Positions 54,357 through 63,554 of a stretch of DNA of 64,000 nt are shown piece by piece (the stretch's first letter is position 1; the number at the start of each line of letters is the position of its first letter). The position numbers were made by a program, and so were the translations under genes. This DNA comes from Paenibacillus shirakamiensis (GTDB lineage Bacteria; Bacillota; Bacilli; Paenibacillales; Paenibacillaceae): the NCBI RefSeq assembly GCF_017874255.1, contig NZ_JAGGLD010000003.1, positions 124,001 through 188,000 on the forward strand. The letters run 5' to 3'. The notes below the pieces were generated by a model. It was not told the DNA's origin, did no database searches, and saw only the letters and a list, made by a program, of their open reading frames with translations.

Positions 54357-54941
54357 TTAATACTCAATAATTACAGGTTGAAGCTGATTGCCTGTAATAG
54401 CAGCAAAACACGTCTCTGGAATGAGTTCCATTCTGGATACGAGTGAGTTCGGCTTTCCTGTAGGATTATCCTGACCAAATGGTACAAAGTAAATATTTTT
54501 AGCTACAATGAGCTTCGCAATGTTGGCCATGTTAAATCCTAGACCATCATTAGTTGAAATGGCAATAACAACAGGTCTTCCAGTACGAAGTTGTGCCTTG
54601 GCTGCCATGAGAACGGGACTATCTGTCATAGCATTCGCAAGCTTACTAGCTGTATTCCCCGTGCAAGGCGCAATAGTCAGCACATCAAGCCGCTTGGAAG
54701 GACCGAGCGGCTCTGCCTCGACAATTGTAGAAATGATATCATTCCCCGTAATATCTTTCAACTGTTTTTGCCAATTGGCTGAGGTTCCAAAGCGTGTGTC
54801 TGTAGTCATAACCGTATGAGATGCAATAGGTACAACTTCTGCACCTGCATCTACAAATCGCTGAATTTGCGGCATTATCTCTTCAAAGGTACAATGGGAA
54901 CCTGTAATGGCATACCCCACGGTTAATCCTGTAAAGTCCAT
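54357..54941 (-). CDS. dpaB: Dipicolinate synthase subunit B (SpoVFB)
   Basis: This 194-residue flavoprotein-like subunit of dipicolinate synthase shows YAITGSHCTFEE at the N-terminus and IAPCTGNTASKLANAMTDSPV. With DpaA it oxidises dihydrodipicolinate to dipicolinate in the mother cell. It overlaps dpaA by 19 bases, with GGGGGGATGAATC before its ATG. Confidence 0.95.
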   Translation of the reverse strand: MDFTGLTVGYAITGSHCTFEEIMPQIQRFVDAGAEVVPIASHTVMTTDTRFGTSANWQKQLKDITGNDIISTIVEAEPLGPSKRLDVLTIAPCTGNTASKLANAMTDSPVLMAAKAQLRTGRPVVIAISTNDGLGFNMANIAKLIVAKNIYFVPFGQDNPTGKPNSLVSRMELIPETCFAAITGNQLQPVIIEY

Positions 54942-55834
54942 GATTCATCCCCCCGTGTCTTCTCATCCATAATCGACTGAGTAATACAATTCGCCATGAT
55001 AATACCAGCCGTTTTGGGTGCGACGATTCCGGGTAAGCCTGGGGCAAGCATGGCCTTAACTCCACGCCGCTGAGCATAACGGAAATCCGTTCCTCCAGGA
55101 GCAGAAGCTAGGTCAATGATTACAGCTTGCTGAGGCATCTTTGAGATGATTTGCGCTGTGATTATCATATGCGGAATTGTATTAAAAATCAAGTCAACAT
55201 CGGTTGCCTCGTCGGCCAAATCCGTTGTTATAAAAGGCTTCCAGCCCATTTCAGCTGCTCTAGCAAAGTGGTCATCCCTATGAACCCCAGCCTTCACTGT
55301 GGCTCCTAAAGACTGAAGATTTCTTGCTAATGTAAAGCCAGTACGACCTAATCCCAGAACCATACAAGTGGATCCATGTAGCGTAATTTCGGTATTTTGA
55401 ATGGCCATCATCAAAGCGCCTTCTGCTGTTGGAATAGAGTTATAAATAGCTACATCATCCCGATCTAACACTTCAAACAGCTTTAAGCAGTATTTCTTAC
55501 ACATGTTTCGGACAAAATCTTTAGCCATTCCTGTATAAATAAGAACATCCTCAGGCATCGCTGCAAAATGTTCTTCCGTAAGCACTAAAGGTTCCGTTGC
55601 AAAGGAAGTCGGTATCACTCCATGCTCATCGCTTCCCACAACGGGTAAAACAAGTACATCGGCTGAAGAGATAACTTCAAGCGAGATGGACTCGTGCATG
55701 ACCCCTGACAGCGGTGCTGGAAGATGATCAAAGCCGATGACCTTCACATTGGCATCAAGTTCAGTACTTTTGCGGATCACTTCCAGTTGGCGGGCATCTC
55801 CACCTAAGAAAACGAGGGTCAAACCGGTAAGCAT
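54923..55834 (-). CDS. dpaA: Dipicolinate synthase subunit A (SpoVFA)
   Basis: This 303-residue subunit has an N-terminal domain (LVFLGGDARQLEVIR) and a Rossmann NAD(P)-binding domain (MVLGLGRTGFTLARNL, about residues 157-172). The product, dipicolinate, loads the spore core through the SpoVA proteins, of which SpoVAC and SpoVAD are also encoded in this window. AAAGGAGTGG precedes the ATG, and a sigma-K promoter lies about 40 bases upstream. Confidence 0.95.
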   Translation of the reverse strand: MLTGLTLVFLGGDARQLEVIRKSTELDANVKVIGFDHLPAPLSGVMHESISLEVISSADVLVLPVVGSDEHGVIPTSFATEPLVLTEEHFAAMPEDVLIYTGMAKDFVRNMCKKYCLKLFEVLDRDDVAIYNSIPTAEGALMMAIQNTEITLHGSTCMVLGLGRTGFTLARNLQSLGATVKAGVHRDDHFARAAEMGWKPFITTDLADEATDVDLIFNTIPHMIITAQIISKMPQQAVIIDLASAPGGTDFRYAQRRGVKAMLAPGLPGIVAPKTAGIIMANCITQSIMDEKTRGDESWTLQD

Positions 55835-55872
55835 TGCAGGAGACCACTCCTTTCATGACAGCACATATAAGA

Positions 55873-55901
55873 TATTCTATGCCTCTTAGGGATCAGGGGT
55901 G
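55873..55901 (-). promoter_or_regulatory. Sigma-K (mother cell) promoter of dpaA-dpaB
   Basis: On the minus strand CACC (55898-55901), 16 bases, then CATAGAATA (55873-55881), a full match to mACm-N16-CATAnnnTA. Confidence 0.7.
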
Positions 55902-55925
55902 ATTGCCTTTAGATATGAAAACACA

Positions 55926-55959
55926 AAAAAACCTACATTTAGTTAAATGTAGGTTTTTG
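55926..55959. terminator. Terminator after dut
   Basis: A 14-bp perfect stem (AAAACCTACATTTA with its complement) has a 2-base loop and is flanked by A and T runs, so it can work in both directions. Confidence 0.85.
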
Positions 55960-55990
55960 TACAATCGATGTAGCATGTGGATTACTATTT

Positions 55991-56446
55991 TTAATTTTTG
56001 CCGGTGTGCCCAAATCCACCTATGCCCCGCACCGTGTCACTGAGTTGATCCACTTCTTCTAACTGGACTTCAGGAACAGACTGAAATACCATTTGTGCAA
56101 TTCGTTCATTTCTGGCGATATCAAAGGATTCCTGGCCTAGGTTAATTAGCAAAACCTTAATCTCACCACGATAGTCCGCATCAATCGTTCCGGGGGTGTT
56201 CAGGCAAGTAATGCCATGCTTAAAAGCTAGCCCGCTGCGCGGTCTAATCTGAGCCTCTAGACCTGCTGGCATAGCGATTGCAAACCCTGTAGGAATTAAC
56301 TTACGTTCACCGGGTGCCAAAGTAACAGGAGCATCTACTGCGGCATAGAGATCGAATCCTGAAGCTAATGCAGACATCTTTTTAGGAAGTTCAATATCCT
56401 CATGTCCAGATAGACGATTAATTTGTACCAGATAAGACAAGTTCAT
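55991..56446 (-). CDS. dut: dUTP diphosphatase
   Basis: This 151-residue trimeric dUTPase has all five motifs in order: SGFDLYAA (I), PRSGLAFKHG (III region), GTIDADYRGEI, RNERIAQMVF and the C-terminal RGIGGFGHTG that closes the site. The ATG has TAAGGAGAG upstream. It overlaps the mlpA 3' end by 29 bases. Confidence 0.95.
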   Translation of the reverse strand: MNLSYLVQINRLSGHEDIELPKKMSALASGFDLYAAVDAPVTLAPGERKLIPTGFAIAMPAGLEAQIRPRSGLAFKHGITCLNTPGTIDADYRGEIKVLLINLGQESFDIARNERIAQMVFQSVPEVQLEEVDQLSDTVRGIGGFGHTGKN

Positions 56447-57683
56447 CTCTCCTTATTCCATTAATTACTCGGTCAGACGCACCAACCATAGCGAGAGAGA
56501 ACGGTTTCTCAAACATCCAGTCCAGTACATATCGAACATCTTCCATTTCTACCGCTTCAATTCGTTCAATCATCTCATCGAGTGTATAGTGCTTACCGAG
56601 CATAAGTTCATTTTTGCCGAGTCTATTCATACGACTGCCTGTGCTTTCCAGACTAAGAATCAGACTACCTTTTAGTTGTTCCTTGCCTTTACGAAGTTCG
56701 CTCTCCGTAAGTCCTTGAATGGAGACATCCCGCAAAATTTGTTTGGTCAGTTCCAGTACATCTTTCGTCTGCTTCGGCGCTGTCCCTGCATACACAGTGA
56801 AAAGACCGCTGTCTGCATGCGAGCTATGATAGGAGTATACAGAGTAAGCTAAGCCTCTCTTTTCTCGAATCTCTTGGAACAATCTCGAACTCATTCCCCC
56901 ACCTAGTGCATTATTAAGAAGAACCATAGCATACTGACGAGGATCATCAATAGGGAGCCCTTGGAAGGAAAGACAAATATGATTTTGTTCCGTTTTCTTT
57001 TTGCGGTATCTCAGATCTCCCAAGAACTCTGGCATATGAATCGTATTTCGTCCACCTGAACGATTAAAGTCTCCAAAATGTCGCTCAATTAAATCAAGGA
57101 CCTGATCATCAATATTACCAGCTACACTAATGACCGTATTCTCTAGCGTATAATTTTCCTTCATGTAAGCCTGAAGCGTAGATGAGGTCATCCGAGACAA
57201 ACGTTCTTCCGTCCCCAAGATAGGATATGCGAGAGGATGACTTCCATAAGCTGCTTCAGTCACAAGATCATGTACAATATCATCGGGTGTATCCTCATAC
57301 ATCGATATTTCTTCCAAAATAACATTTTTCTCTTTGCTTAGTTCAGTCTCGTCAAAGAGTGAATTGAAAAACATATCAGAAAGCACATCCACTGCAATCG
57401 GAAGATGTTCATCTAACACTTTGGCGTAATAGCAGGTGTACTCTTTAGATGTAAATGCGTTGACATTTCCACCAATCGCATCAAACTGCTCCGCGATGTC
57501 TTTGGCATCGAACCGCTCGGTACCTTTGAATAGCATGTGTTCGATAAAATGGGATATTCCATTCTCTTCAGGTCTTTCGTCTCTTGAACCTGTTTTCACC
57601 CAGATTCCGAACGACACTGAGCGGCAGGTAGGAATCTGCTCCATGACTACTCTCAAGCCGTTCTTTAGCTGCACTTTTCTCAC
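56418..57683 (-). CDS. mlpA: M16 zinc peptidase MlpA (YmxG)
   Basis: This 421-residue insulinase-type peptidase has the zinc motif HFIEHMLFKGT near residue 49 and the later EEISMYEDTPDD. It corresponds to YmxG/MlpA, a regulator of extracellular protease (aprE) expression in B. subtilis. Unlike YmfF/YmfH it is single, so a homodimer is likely. GTG 57683 has CTAGGAGG upstream, favoured over ATG 57707, which precedes that site. Confidence 0.9.
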   Translation of the reverse strand: MRKVQLKNGLRVVMEQIPTCRSVSFGIWVKTGSRDERPEENGISHFIEHMLFKGTERFDAKDIAEQFDAIGGNVNAFTSKEYTCYYAKVLDEHLPIAVDVLSDMFFNSLFDETELSKEKNVILEEISMYEDTPDDIVHDLVTEAAYGSHPLAYPILGTEERLSRMTSSTLQAYMKENYTLENTVISVAGNIDDQVLDLIERHFGDFNRSGGRNTIHMPEFLGDLRYRKKKTEQNHICLSFQGLPIDDPRQYAMVLLNNALGGGMSSRLFQEIREKRGLAYSVYSYHSSHADSGLFTVYAGTAPKQTKDVLELTKQILRDVSIQGLTESELRKGKEQLKGSLILSLESTGSRMNRLGKNELMLGKHYTLDEMIERIEAVEMEDVRYVLDWMFEKPFSLAMVGASDRVINGIRRDELVLSGTN

Positions 57684-57780
57684 GAAAGGACCTCCTAGAC
57701 TTTGCATTATCTATAGTTGTGTATTTTTTCATATAAATGCATCATAATCCTATCAAAAAATTAAGAAATCCTCAAGCCGT

Positions 57781-58788
57781 CTACTTCGCGGGGATGCGAT
57801 CTGAAGAAAGCGTCTCGTCTATCGTTCCAAGTTCTAGGCCCTTATTGTGAATCGCTTGAATCATTCCTTGTAACGCATCTCTTGAAGATTGGGTCGGATG
57901 TAACAGAATCAAGGTTCCGGGCTCAGTACGCTTGGCTATTTTGCTAACAATACTTTGAGGTGAGGGTTTGGTCCAGTCTACCGTGTCTAAGGTCCATAAA
58001 ACAGTCTTCAGCCCTTGAGCTGCCGCTTGTTCCACGGTTCGTTGGTTAAAATCCCCGGATGGAGGAGCAAACCAGCGGTTATCTACATTTAAAGAAGATT
58101 TGAGCAAATCTTTGGTACGGCTAATCTCAAGTACGGCTCGGCTTTCTGTAAGTTGTGTCATATTCGGATGAGAGTAAGCATGATTCTCCAGCTGATGACC
58201 ACGCTTCTGAATTTCTTTAGCCAAATCAGCATTTTTGTTGAGCCAGCTTCCATCGAGAAAAAAAGTTGCTTTAACCTTCGCTGCATCCAGCGTATCGAGC
58301 ATCGGTATTAAGTACTCATTCCCCCAGGCCACATTAATCATAAGCGCAACCATTTTTTTAGCTGGATTGCCGCGATATATAGGGAGGGCACCCAGATCTT
58401 CTAGCTGCACCTTAGGTTTCACTTGTCGGTAAATATAAGGAATTTGATTCAGAGATAATGTGGGAGAGGACTGGCTTTCTTTTAAAGCTAATGCTTTCTG
58501 ATATGTCTGGTCAATATCCACTTCAAGGCCATTGTATCCAGGAATCGCTTTCCATACGCGATCATGTACTGCATCTATAGGAGCTACATTCCTCCGCACT
58601 GCTTCCTCTTTAATCTGTGTTAAAAGTGTACTATCTTCCGAGCTTCCTCCAAAAAGTTGAAAGGCATATTGCCCAGGAGTCTCAGTAATCTGCTGATTCC
58701 AAAAAGCGTGAACACCGCTCCATTGTCCAATGATTAATGCGACCGCCATACTGCATGCTATAACTACTATTTTTCTACGAATCATCAT
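57781..58788 (-). CDS. ylxY: Sporulation polysaccharide deacetylase-like protein (YlxY)
   Basis: This 335-residue exported protein has an N-terminal signal helix (about residues 6-28) and a NodB domain (about 145-325) with the HAYSH metal histidines and FAPPSGDFN. The canonical TFDDG motif is replaced by MINVAWGNEYL, so the first catalytic Asp is missing, as I recall for the YlxY group. It may bind rather than deacetylate peptidoglycan. A sigma-E promoter upstream supports mother-cell expression. The location between mlpA and pnp fits YlxY. Confidence 0.85.
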   Translation of the reverse strand: MMIRRKIVVIACSMAVALIIGQWSGVHAFWNQQITETPGQYAFQLFGGSSEDSTLLTQIKEEAVRRNVAPIDAVHDRVWKAIPGYNGLEVDIDQTYQKALALKESQSSPTLSLNQIPYIYRQVKPKVQLEDLGALPIYRGNPAKKMVALMINVAWGNEYLIPMLDTLDAAKVKATFFLDGSWLNKNADLAKEIQKRGHQLENHAYSHPNMTQLTESRAVLEISRTKDLLKSSLNVDNRWFAPPSGDFNQRTVEQAAAQGLKTVLWTLDTVDWTKPSPQSIVSKIAKRTEPGTLILLHPTQSSRDALQGMIQAIHNKGLELGTIDETLSSDRIPAK

Positions 58789-58817
58789 AGGCCATCCTTC
58801 CCAACATGTTTGTCCTC

Positions 58818-58846
58818 ATCATATGTGAGAATACGGAAGAATATGC
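58818..58846 (-). promoter_or_regulatory. Sigma-E (mother cell) promoter of ylxY
   Basis: On the minus strand GCATATT (58840-58846), 14 bases, then CATATGAT (58818-58825); the -35 is perfect and the -10 matches CATAcAnT at all but two positions. Confidence 0.55.
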
Positions 58847-58860
58847 ACTAGGGACAACGC

Positions 58861-58896
58861 AAAAAGAGCCAGAATAGAACATCCATTCTGCCTCTT
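58861..58896 (-). terminator. Terminator after pnp
   Basis: AAGAG-CAGAAT and ATTCTG-CTCTT pair with one mismatch around a 9-base loop, followed by TTT on the minus strand. Confidence 0.75.
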
Positions 58897-58918
58897 GCGC
58901 TATATCTATACGACTTGG

Positions 58919-61015
58919 TTATTGGGAAGCGGTGTCCGCTGTAAGTACAGCTTTGCGGGAAAGATTCACACGACCTTGTTGATCGATCTCTGTAACTTTC
59001 ACTGTAATGACATCCCCAATTGCGATAACATCTTCAACTTTAGCTACACGCTCTGTGGATAATTGAGAAATGTGAACTAATCCATCTTTACCCGGCAAAA
59101 TTTCAACAAATGCACCGAATTTCTCTATACGTTTCACGGTACCCATGTAGATCTCGCCAATAACGACTTCTTTTACAATTCCTTCAATAATGGAACGAGC
59201 CTTCTCATTCATTTCCTGATTTGTGGAAGCGATGAATACACGGCCATCTTGTTCGATATCAATTTTAACACCCGTCTCATCAATAATTTTATTAATGATC
59301 TTACCTCCTGCACCAATCACATCACGGATCTTGTCCGGATTGATATTCATGGTTAGGATTTTAGGTGCGTATTGTGACAAAGTAGTCTTCGGCGTCTGAA
59401 TGACTTCCATCATCTTCGAGAGGATATGCATCCGGCCTTCACGAGCTTGCTCCAAAGCAGATTCCAAGATTTGACGGTCAATCCCATCAATTTTGATATC
59501 CATTTGGATTGCTGTAACTCCTTCAGCTGTACCTGCAACCTTAAAGTCCATATCTCCTAGGTGATCTTCCATACCTTGAATATCCGTTAGGATGGATACA
59601 TGCTCACCATCTTTGATCAGACCCATCGCTACCCCAGCAACTGGCGCCTTAATAGGAACCCCTGCGTCCATCATCGCAAGTGTGCTTGCACAAATACTTG
59701 CTTGGGAGGTAGATCCGTTCGACTCAAGTACTTCAGATACTAGACGGATGGTATAAGGGAATTCCACTTCAGAAGGGATAACCTTCATCAGCGCGCGTTC
59801 ACCCAAAGCACCATGGCCAATTTCCCGGCGACCTGGTGGACGAAGCGGTCTTGCTTCCCCTACGCTGAATGGCGGGAAGTTGTAATGATGCATGAAACGT
59901 TTGGATTCTTCGAGGCTAATGCCGTCTAAGATTTGGACGTCTCCAAGTGGTCCTAAAGTACAAATACTAAGCGCTTGAGTCTGTCCACGCGTGAATAGAC
60001 CCGATCCGTGTGTACGCGGAAGCAAGTTAATATCACATTCAATAGGGCGAATCTCTTCAAGCTTACGTCCGTCTGGGCGAACTTTATCATGAGTAATCAA
60101 GCGACGAACTTCTTCTTTTACGATATCATGCAGAACTTCTTTGACATCCTTCATCAGCTCTGGTGATTCTATGTACTTCTCAACAAAAAAGCCCACAGTT
60201 TCATCATTTACCGCATCAATTGCTTCTTGGCGTGCATGTTTCTCAGCAATCTTGACTGCTTCCACCAGACGGGAGCTTGCATGCTCACGAACTTCGCGAT
60301 TCACATCCGCATTAACAGCGTGCAATTTCACAGCCATTTTTGGTTTGCCAGCAACTTGTACTAGTTGCTCAATCGTAGCTACGATGTTCTTAATCTCATC
60401 ATGACCGAACATAATTGCTTCAAGCATCACACTTTCTGGCAATTCGTTAGCTTCTGCTTCAACCATCATAATTGCATCTTTGGTGCCTGCAACCACAAGG
60501 TACATATCACTTACAGCTTGCTGCGCAATGTCAGGATTAATTATGAATTGACCGTCAATTCGGCCTACTGCCACGCCACCCACTGGACCACTAAAAGGAA
60601 CGTCCGAAATACTAAGTGCCGCAGATGTACCGATCATCGCTGCAATTTCAGGTGAGCAATCTTGATCCACGCTCATGACTAAGTTGGCAATTTGTACATC
60701 ATTACGGAATCCTTCCGGGAATAATGGACGAATCGGGCGATCTGTTAGACGGCTGGAAAGAATTGCTTTCTCACTTGGACGTCCTTCACGCTTGATGAAT
60801 CCACCAGGTATTTTACCTACGGCATATAGTTTCTCTTCATAGTTCACAGTCAGTGGGAAAAAGTCCAGATCCTTGGGCTCATTAGAAGCCGTAACTGTAC
60901 AAAGCACCACTGTATCACCATAACGCACGGTTACCGCCGCATTCGCTTGTTTGGCAAGACGTCCCGTCTCTAGAGTAAGAGTACGACCGCCAAGTTGCAT
61001 ATTCACTTGTTCCAT
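58919..61015 (-). CDS. pnp: Polyribonucleotide nucleotidyltransferase (PNPase)
   Basis: This 698-residue phosphorolytic 3' exonuclease has two RNase PH domains (about residues 1-225 and 310-545), a KH domain ([17 protein letters not shown]) and an S1 domain ([31 protein letters not shown]). ATG 61015 has CAAGGAGGT upstream; the ORF continues further without a site. It lies downstream of rpsO past a terminator-like hairpin, a conserved pairing. Confidence 0.97.
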   Translation of the reverse strand: MEQVNMQLGGRTLTLETGRLAKQANAAVTVRYGDTVVLCTVTASNEPKDLDFFPLTVNYEEKLYAVGKIPGGFIKREGRPSEKAILSSRLTDRPIRPLFPEGFRNDVQIANLVMSVDQDCSPEIAAMIGTSAALSISDVPFSGPVGGVAVGRIDGQFIINPDIAQQAVSDMYLVVAGTKDAIMMVEAEANELPESVMLEAIMFGHDEIKNIVATIEQLVQVAGKPKMAVKLHAVNADVNREVREHASSRLVEAVKIAEKHARQEAIDAVNDETVGFFVEKYIESPELMKDVKEVLHDIVKEEVRRLITHDKVRPDGRKLEEIRPIECDINLLPRTHGSGLFTRGQTQALSICTLGPLGDVQILDGISLEESKRFMHHYNFPPFSVGEARPLRPPGRREIGHGALGERALMKVIPSEVEFPYTIRLVSEVLESNGSTSQASICASTLAMMDAGVPIKAPVAGVAMGLIKDGEHVSILTDIQGMEDHLGDMDFKVAGTAEGVTAIQMDIKIDGIDRQILESALEQAREGRMHILSKMMEVIQTPKTTLSQYAPKILTMNINPDKIRDVIGAGGKIINKIIDETGVKIDIEQDGRVFIASTNQEMNEKARSIIEGIVKEVVIGEIYMGTVKRIEKFGAFVEILPGKDGLVHISQLSTERVAKVEDVIAIGDVITVKVTEIDQQGRVNLSRKAVLTADTASQ

Positions 61016-61110
61016 GGGATACCTCCTTGTCCTCATCTTTACATAGTTATGTTCGTTGTCATTCTCATTATTTCCTGCTCGTCCACAATTCATAAACTTC
61101 AGCTATTATA

Positions 61111-61173
61111 AAAAGCAACCTAGCGGCCACCGTTCGCTTGAGTTAAGCGCATCCGGTGGCAACCAGGCTGCTT
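61111..61173 (-). terminator. Hairpin/terminator between rpsO and pnp
   Basis: GCAGCCT..GCCACCG pairs with CGGTGGC..AGGTTGC around a loop of about 22 bases, followed by TTTTT on the minus strand. It would reduce read-through from rpsO or serve as an RNase processing site. Confidence 0.75.
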
Positions 61174-61192
61174 TCGGGAAAAAACAATGTAA

Positions 61193-61462
61193 TTAACGGC
61201 GCAATCCGAGTTTTTCGATTAGCGCACTATAGCGTCTTACGTCTTTGTTCTTCAAGTAAGCAAGAAGCTTACGACGTTGACCTACCATTTTCAAAAGACC
61301 ACGACGTGAGTGATGATCTTTCTTGTGTGTACGGAAATGGTTAGTCAAGTTCGTGATGTTTTCCGTAAGGATAGCTACTTGCACCTCAGGTGATCCAGTA
61401 TCGGATTCGTGAGTTTTGTGCTCGTCAATCAATTGGTGTTTGCGTTCTTGAGTCAATGCCAT
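61193..61462 (-). CDS. rpsO: 30S ribosomal protein S15
   Basis: This 89-residue protein has the S15 pattern ([41 protein letters not shown]). It binds the 16S rRNA three-way junction in early 30S assembly. ATG 61462 has GGAGGTGA upstream. The folded leader before it suggests autogenous control. Confidence 0.97.
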   Translation of the reverse strand: MALTQERKHQLIDEHKTHESDTGSPEVQVAILTENITNLTNHFRTHKKDHHSRRGLLKMVGQRRKLLAYLKNKDVRRYSALIEKLGLRR

Positions 61463-61487
61463 CCTGTTCACCTCCTTCATTATAATC

Positions 61488-61556
61488 GCCTTCAGCCTCG
61501 ATGCCGCCGGTGAGAACGAACAACCAAGCCGAGGTTATGATTGTCTAGTTCAAGGC
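61488..61556 (-). promoter_or_regulatory. Structured rpsO leader, candidate S15 autoregulatory RNA
   Basis: On the minus strand an outer helix GCCTT/AAGGC (61552-61556 with 61488-61492) encloses CCTCG/CGAGG (61530-61534 with 61496-61500) and a further GC-rich arm. It ends about 15 bases before the ribosome site. Bacterial rpsO leaders often bind S15. Confidence 0.5.
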
Positions 61557-61630
61557 ATATGCCTAGAGTGATAAACAACGTTAGTTAGTATACCATAAGG
61601 CATCTACAAAAGTAAAATATTATGTGTTAT

Positions 61631-62578
61631 TTATTTTAGATGATTTAGAAGAGTAACCGCTTCTTCCGCATCTTTGCGAATTTGAGTGATTAATTCATCT
61701 ATCCCACTAAATTTGCGTTCCTCACGAATAAAGCTAACGAGTTCGACTTGAAGCATCTCTCCGTATAGATCTCCGCTAAAATCAAATAAGTGGACTTCTA
61801 GGGAAGGCTTAACATCTCCACTATGAAACGTAGGCTTCACACCAAGATTGGCCACACCTTTATACACCTTATCTGCATAGGTTGCTAGAACCGCGTAGAC
61901 CCCTTTGATAGGTAGGGCATAATACTCATCGAGCTGTATGTTAGCCGTAGGAAAACCAATTTGTCGTCCACGTTTTTCTCCATTCACCACGATGCCAATC
62001 AATGTATAATGTCGCCCTAGCCATGCCGAAGCATTTGCAAGATTTCCTTCGAGTAAATGTCTACGGATTCCCGAGCTACTCACCTTTTCACCCTCAATAA
62101 GAAAGGGGGGGATCGTAAGCACGTGAAGTTGATCATTTCCAAGTACACGAAGCATTTCAGCATCGCCTTCACCCTTATGTCCAAATCGGAAATCAAAGCC
62201 GACAACAGCGGTATGGACCATTAAGGGTTCAAGCACTTCATGAACGAATTGATAAGGAGTTACTCGCGAGAATTCTTCGTTGAATTCAATGATGTAAAGC
62301 ACATCAATGCCCATGGAGCGTAACTGAATTTCCTTTTCCCTTGAAGGGGTCAAATACCCATCATAATCGCCTTTTTTCATAACCTCTTTGGGATGAGGAT
62401 AAAAGGTCATCATCGCAACAGGGAGATGTAATGTCTTCCCTTTATCTAAAGCAGCTTGAATGACACTGACATGTCCTAAATGCAATCCGTCGAATTGTCC
62501 TAGTGCGAGTACTTGAGGTTTGGCATACGGCGCTAATAGATCCGGATCTAACGGATACGCTAAATTTACAATCTCCAA
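61631..62578 (-). CDS. ribF: Bifunctional riboflavin kinase/FMN adenylyltransferase
   Basis: This 315-residue enzyme makes FMN and FAD. The N-terminal adenylyltransferase has LGQFDGLHLGH and SSSGIRRHL-type SSGIRRHLLEG; the C-terminal kinase has GFPTANI and GVKPTFH...LEVHLFDF. I prefer TTG 62578, with AGGTGA 5 bases before; ATG 62593 is in frame but has no spaced site. It follows truB by 37 bases. Confidence 0.93.
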   Translation of the reverse strand: MEIVNLAYPLDPDLLAPYAKPQVLALGQFDGLHLGHVSVIQAALDKGKTLHLPVAMMTFYPHPKEVMKKGDYDGYLTPSREKEIQLRSMGIDVLYIIEFNEEFSRVTPYQFVHEVLEPLMVHTAVVGFDFRFGHKGEGDAEMLRVLGNDQLHVLTIPPFLIEGEKVSSSGIRRHLLEGNLANASAWLGRHYTLIGIVVNGEKRGRQIGFPTANIQLDEYYALPIKGVYAVLATYADKVYKGVANLGVKPTFHSGDVKPSLEVHLFDFSGDLYGEMLQVELVSFIREERKFSGIDELITQIRKDAEEAVTLLNHLK

Positions 62579-62630
62579 CTCATTCACCTGCATTCCAGCA
62601 TTTAATAATATAATTTGAATACTTGGGGCC

Positions 62631-63554
62631 CTATGAATCTTCGGGAAGAAATACCTTCACCGCAGAGATAGCCCCTTTATCCTCATTCCATTGAAAGAGA
62701 CCAAGGAATTGCTTCGCCGGACTATAGAGCCTAATTAATTGTTGCCCTTGAACCGGAGGATGTATTACAGAAGCAGATAACTTTTGTCCCTGCAAAGCTG
62801 ACTTCACTTTGTCTTCCTGAACTTCATGAGCTGGTAGATAAGAGACGGCCTGATCTACAGGAATTAAGTAATCTTGAATATTACCCGTGTGAACAGCTTG
62901 CTGTACTTCTTCAAAAGTTAAGCAACGTTCGAGTGGGATACTAGCAGACATCGTTCTTTTTAGATCTGACATGACCGCAGGGACACCAAGCGCTTGACCA
63001 ATATCTACACACAGTGTACGGATATAGGTCCCTTTCGAACACAGGACTCGGAACGAAATGGAAGGGGAATCGGCATTCAGATTTAAGTTCGTCACATCCA
63101 GCTTATAGATTTCAACTTCTCTAGCCTGACGTTCAACAACTTTACCTTCACGCGCTAATTCATAGAGCCTTTTTCCGTTTTGCTTCAGTGCAGAATACAT
63201 CGGAGGAATCTGCGCAATAGTTCCAACGAAGTTCTTCAATGCTTCACGCACTTGCTCTTCGGTAACATGGACCCCATCCACTTTGGACGTCACAGTTCCC
63301 GTCATGTCTTCTGTATCTGTAGCGATACCAAGAATTAAAGTAGCCTCATATTCCTTAGGAAGCTCTTGCAGATATTCTACTACTCGGGTAGCTCGGCCTA
63401 GACATAGGGGAAGCACTCCTGTTACTTGAGGATCCAGTGTTCCCGTATGTCCAATTCTCTTCATGCGAAGAATTCCGCGCACTTTCGCCACCACATCATG
63501 AGAAGTAAATCCCTCTGGCTTATGAATCGGTAAAATTCCTTCAAGTGAACTCAT
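62631..63554 (-). CDS. truB: tRNA pseudouridine(55) synthase
   Basis: This 307-residue enzyme makes pseudouridine 55 in tRNA T-loops. It has the catalytic GHTGTLDPQVTGVLPLCLGRA stretch (Asp in TLDP, about residue 41) and CSKGTYIRTL. A C-terminal PUA-like end follows. Its ATG overlaps the nrnA stop as ATGA, so translation is coupled. Confidence 0.95.
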   Translation of the reverse strand: MSSLEGILPIHKPEGFTSHDVVAKVRGILRMKRIGHTGTLDPQVTGVLPLCLGRATRVVEYLQELPKEYEATLILGIATDTEDMTGTVTSKVDGVHVTEEQVREALKNFVGTIAQIPPMYSALKQNGKRLYELAREGKVVERQAREVEIYKLDVTNLNLNADSPSISFRVLCSKGTYIRTLCVDIGQALGVPAVMSDLKRTMSASIPLERCLTFEEVQQAVHTGNIQDYLIPVDQAVSYLPAHEVQEDKVKSALQGQKLSASVIHPPVQGQQLIRLYSPAKQFLGLFQWNEDKGAISAVKVFLPEDS

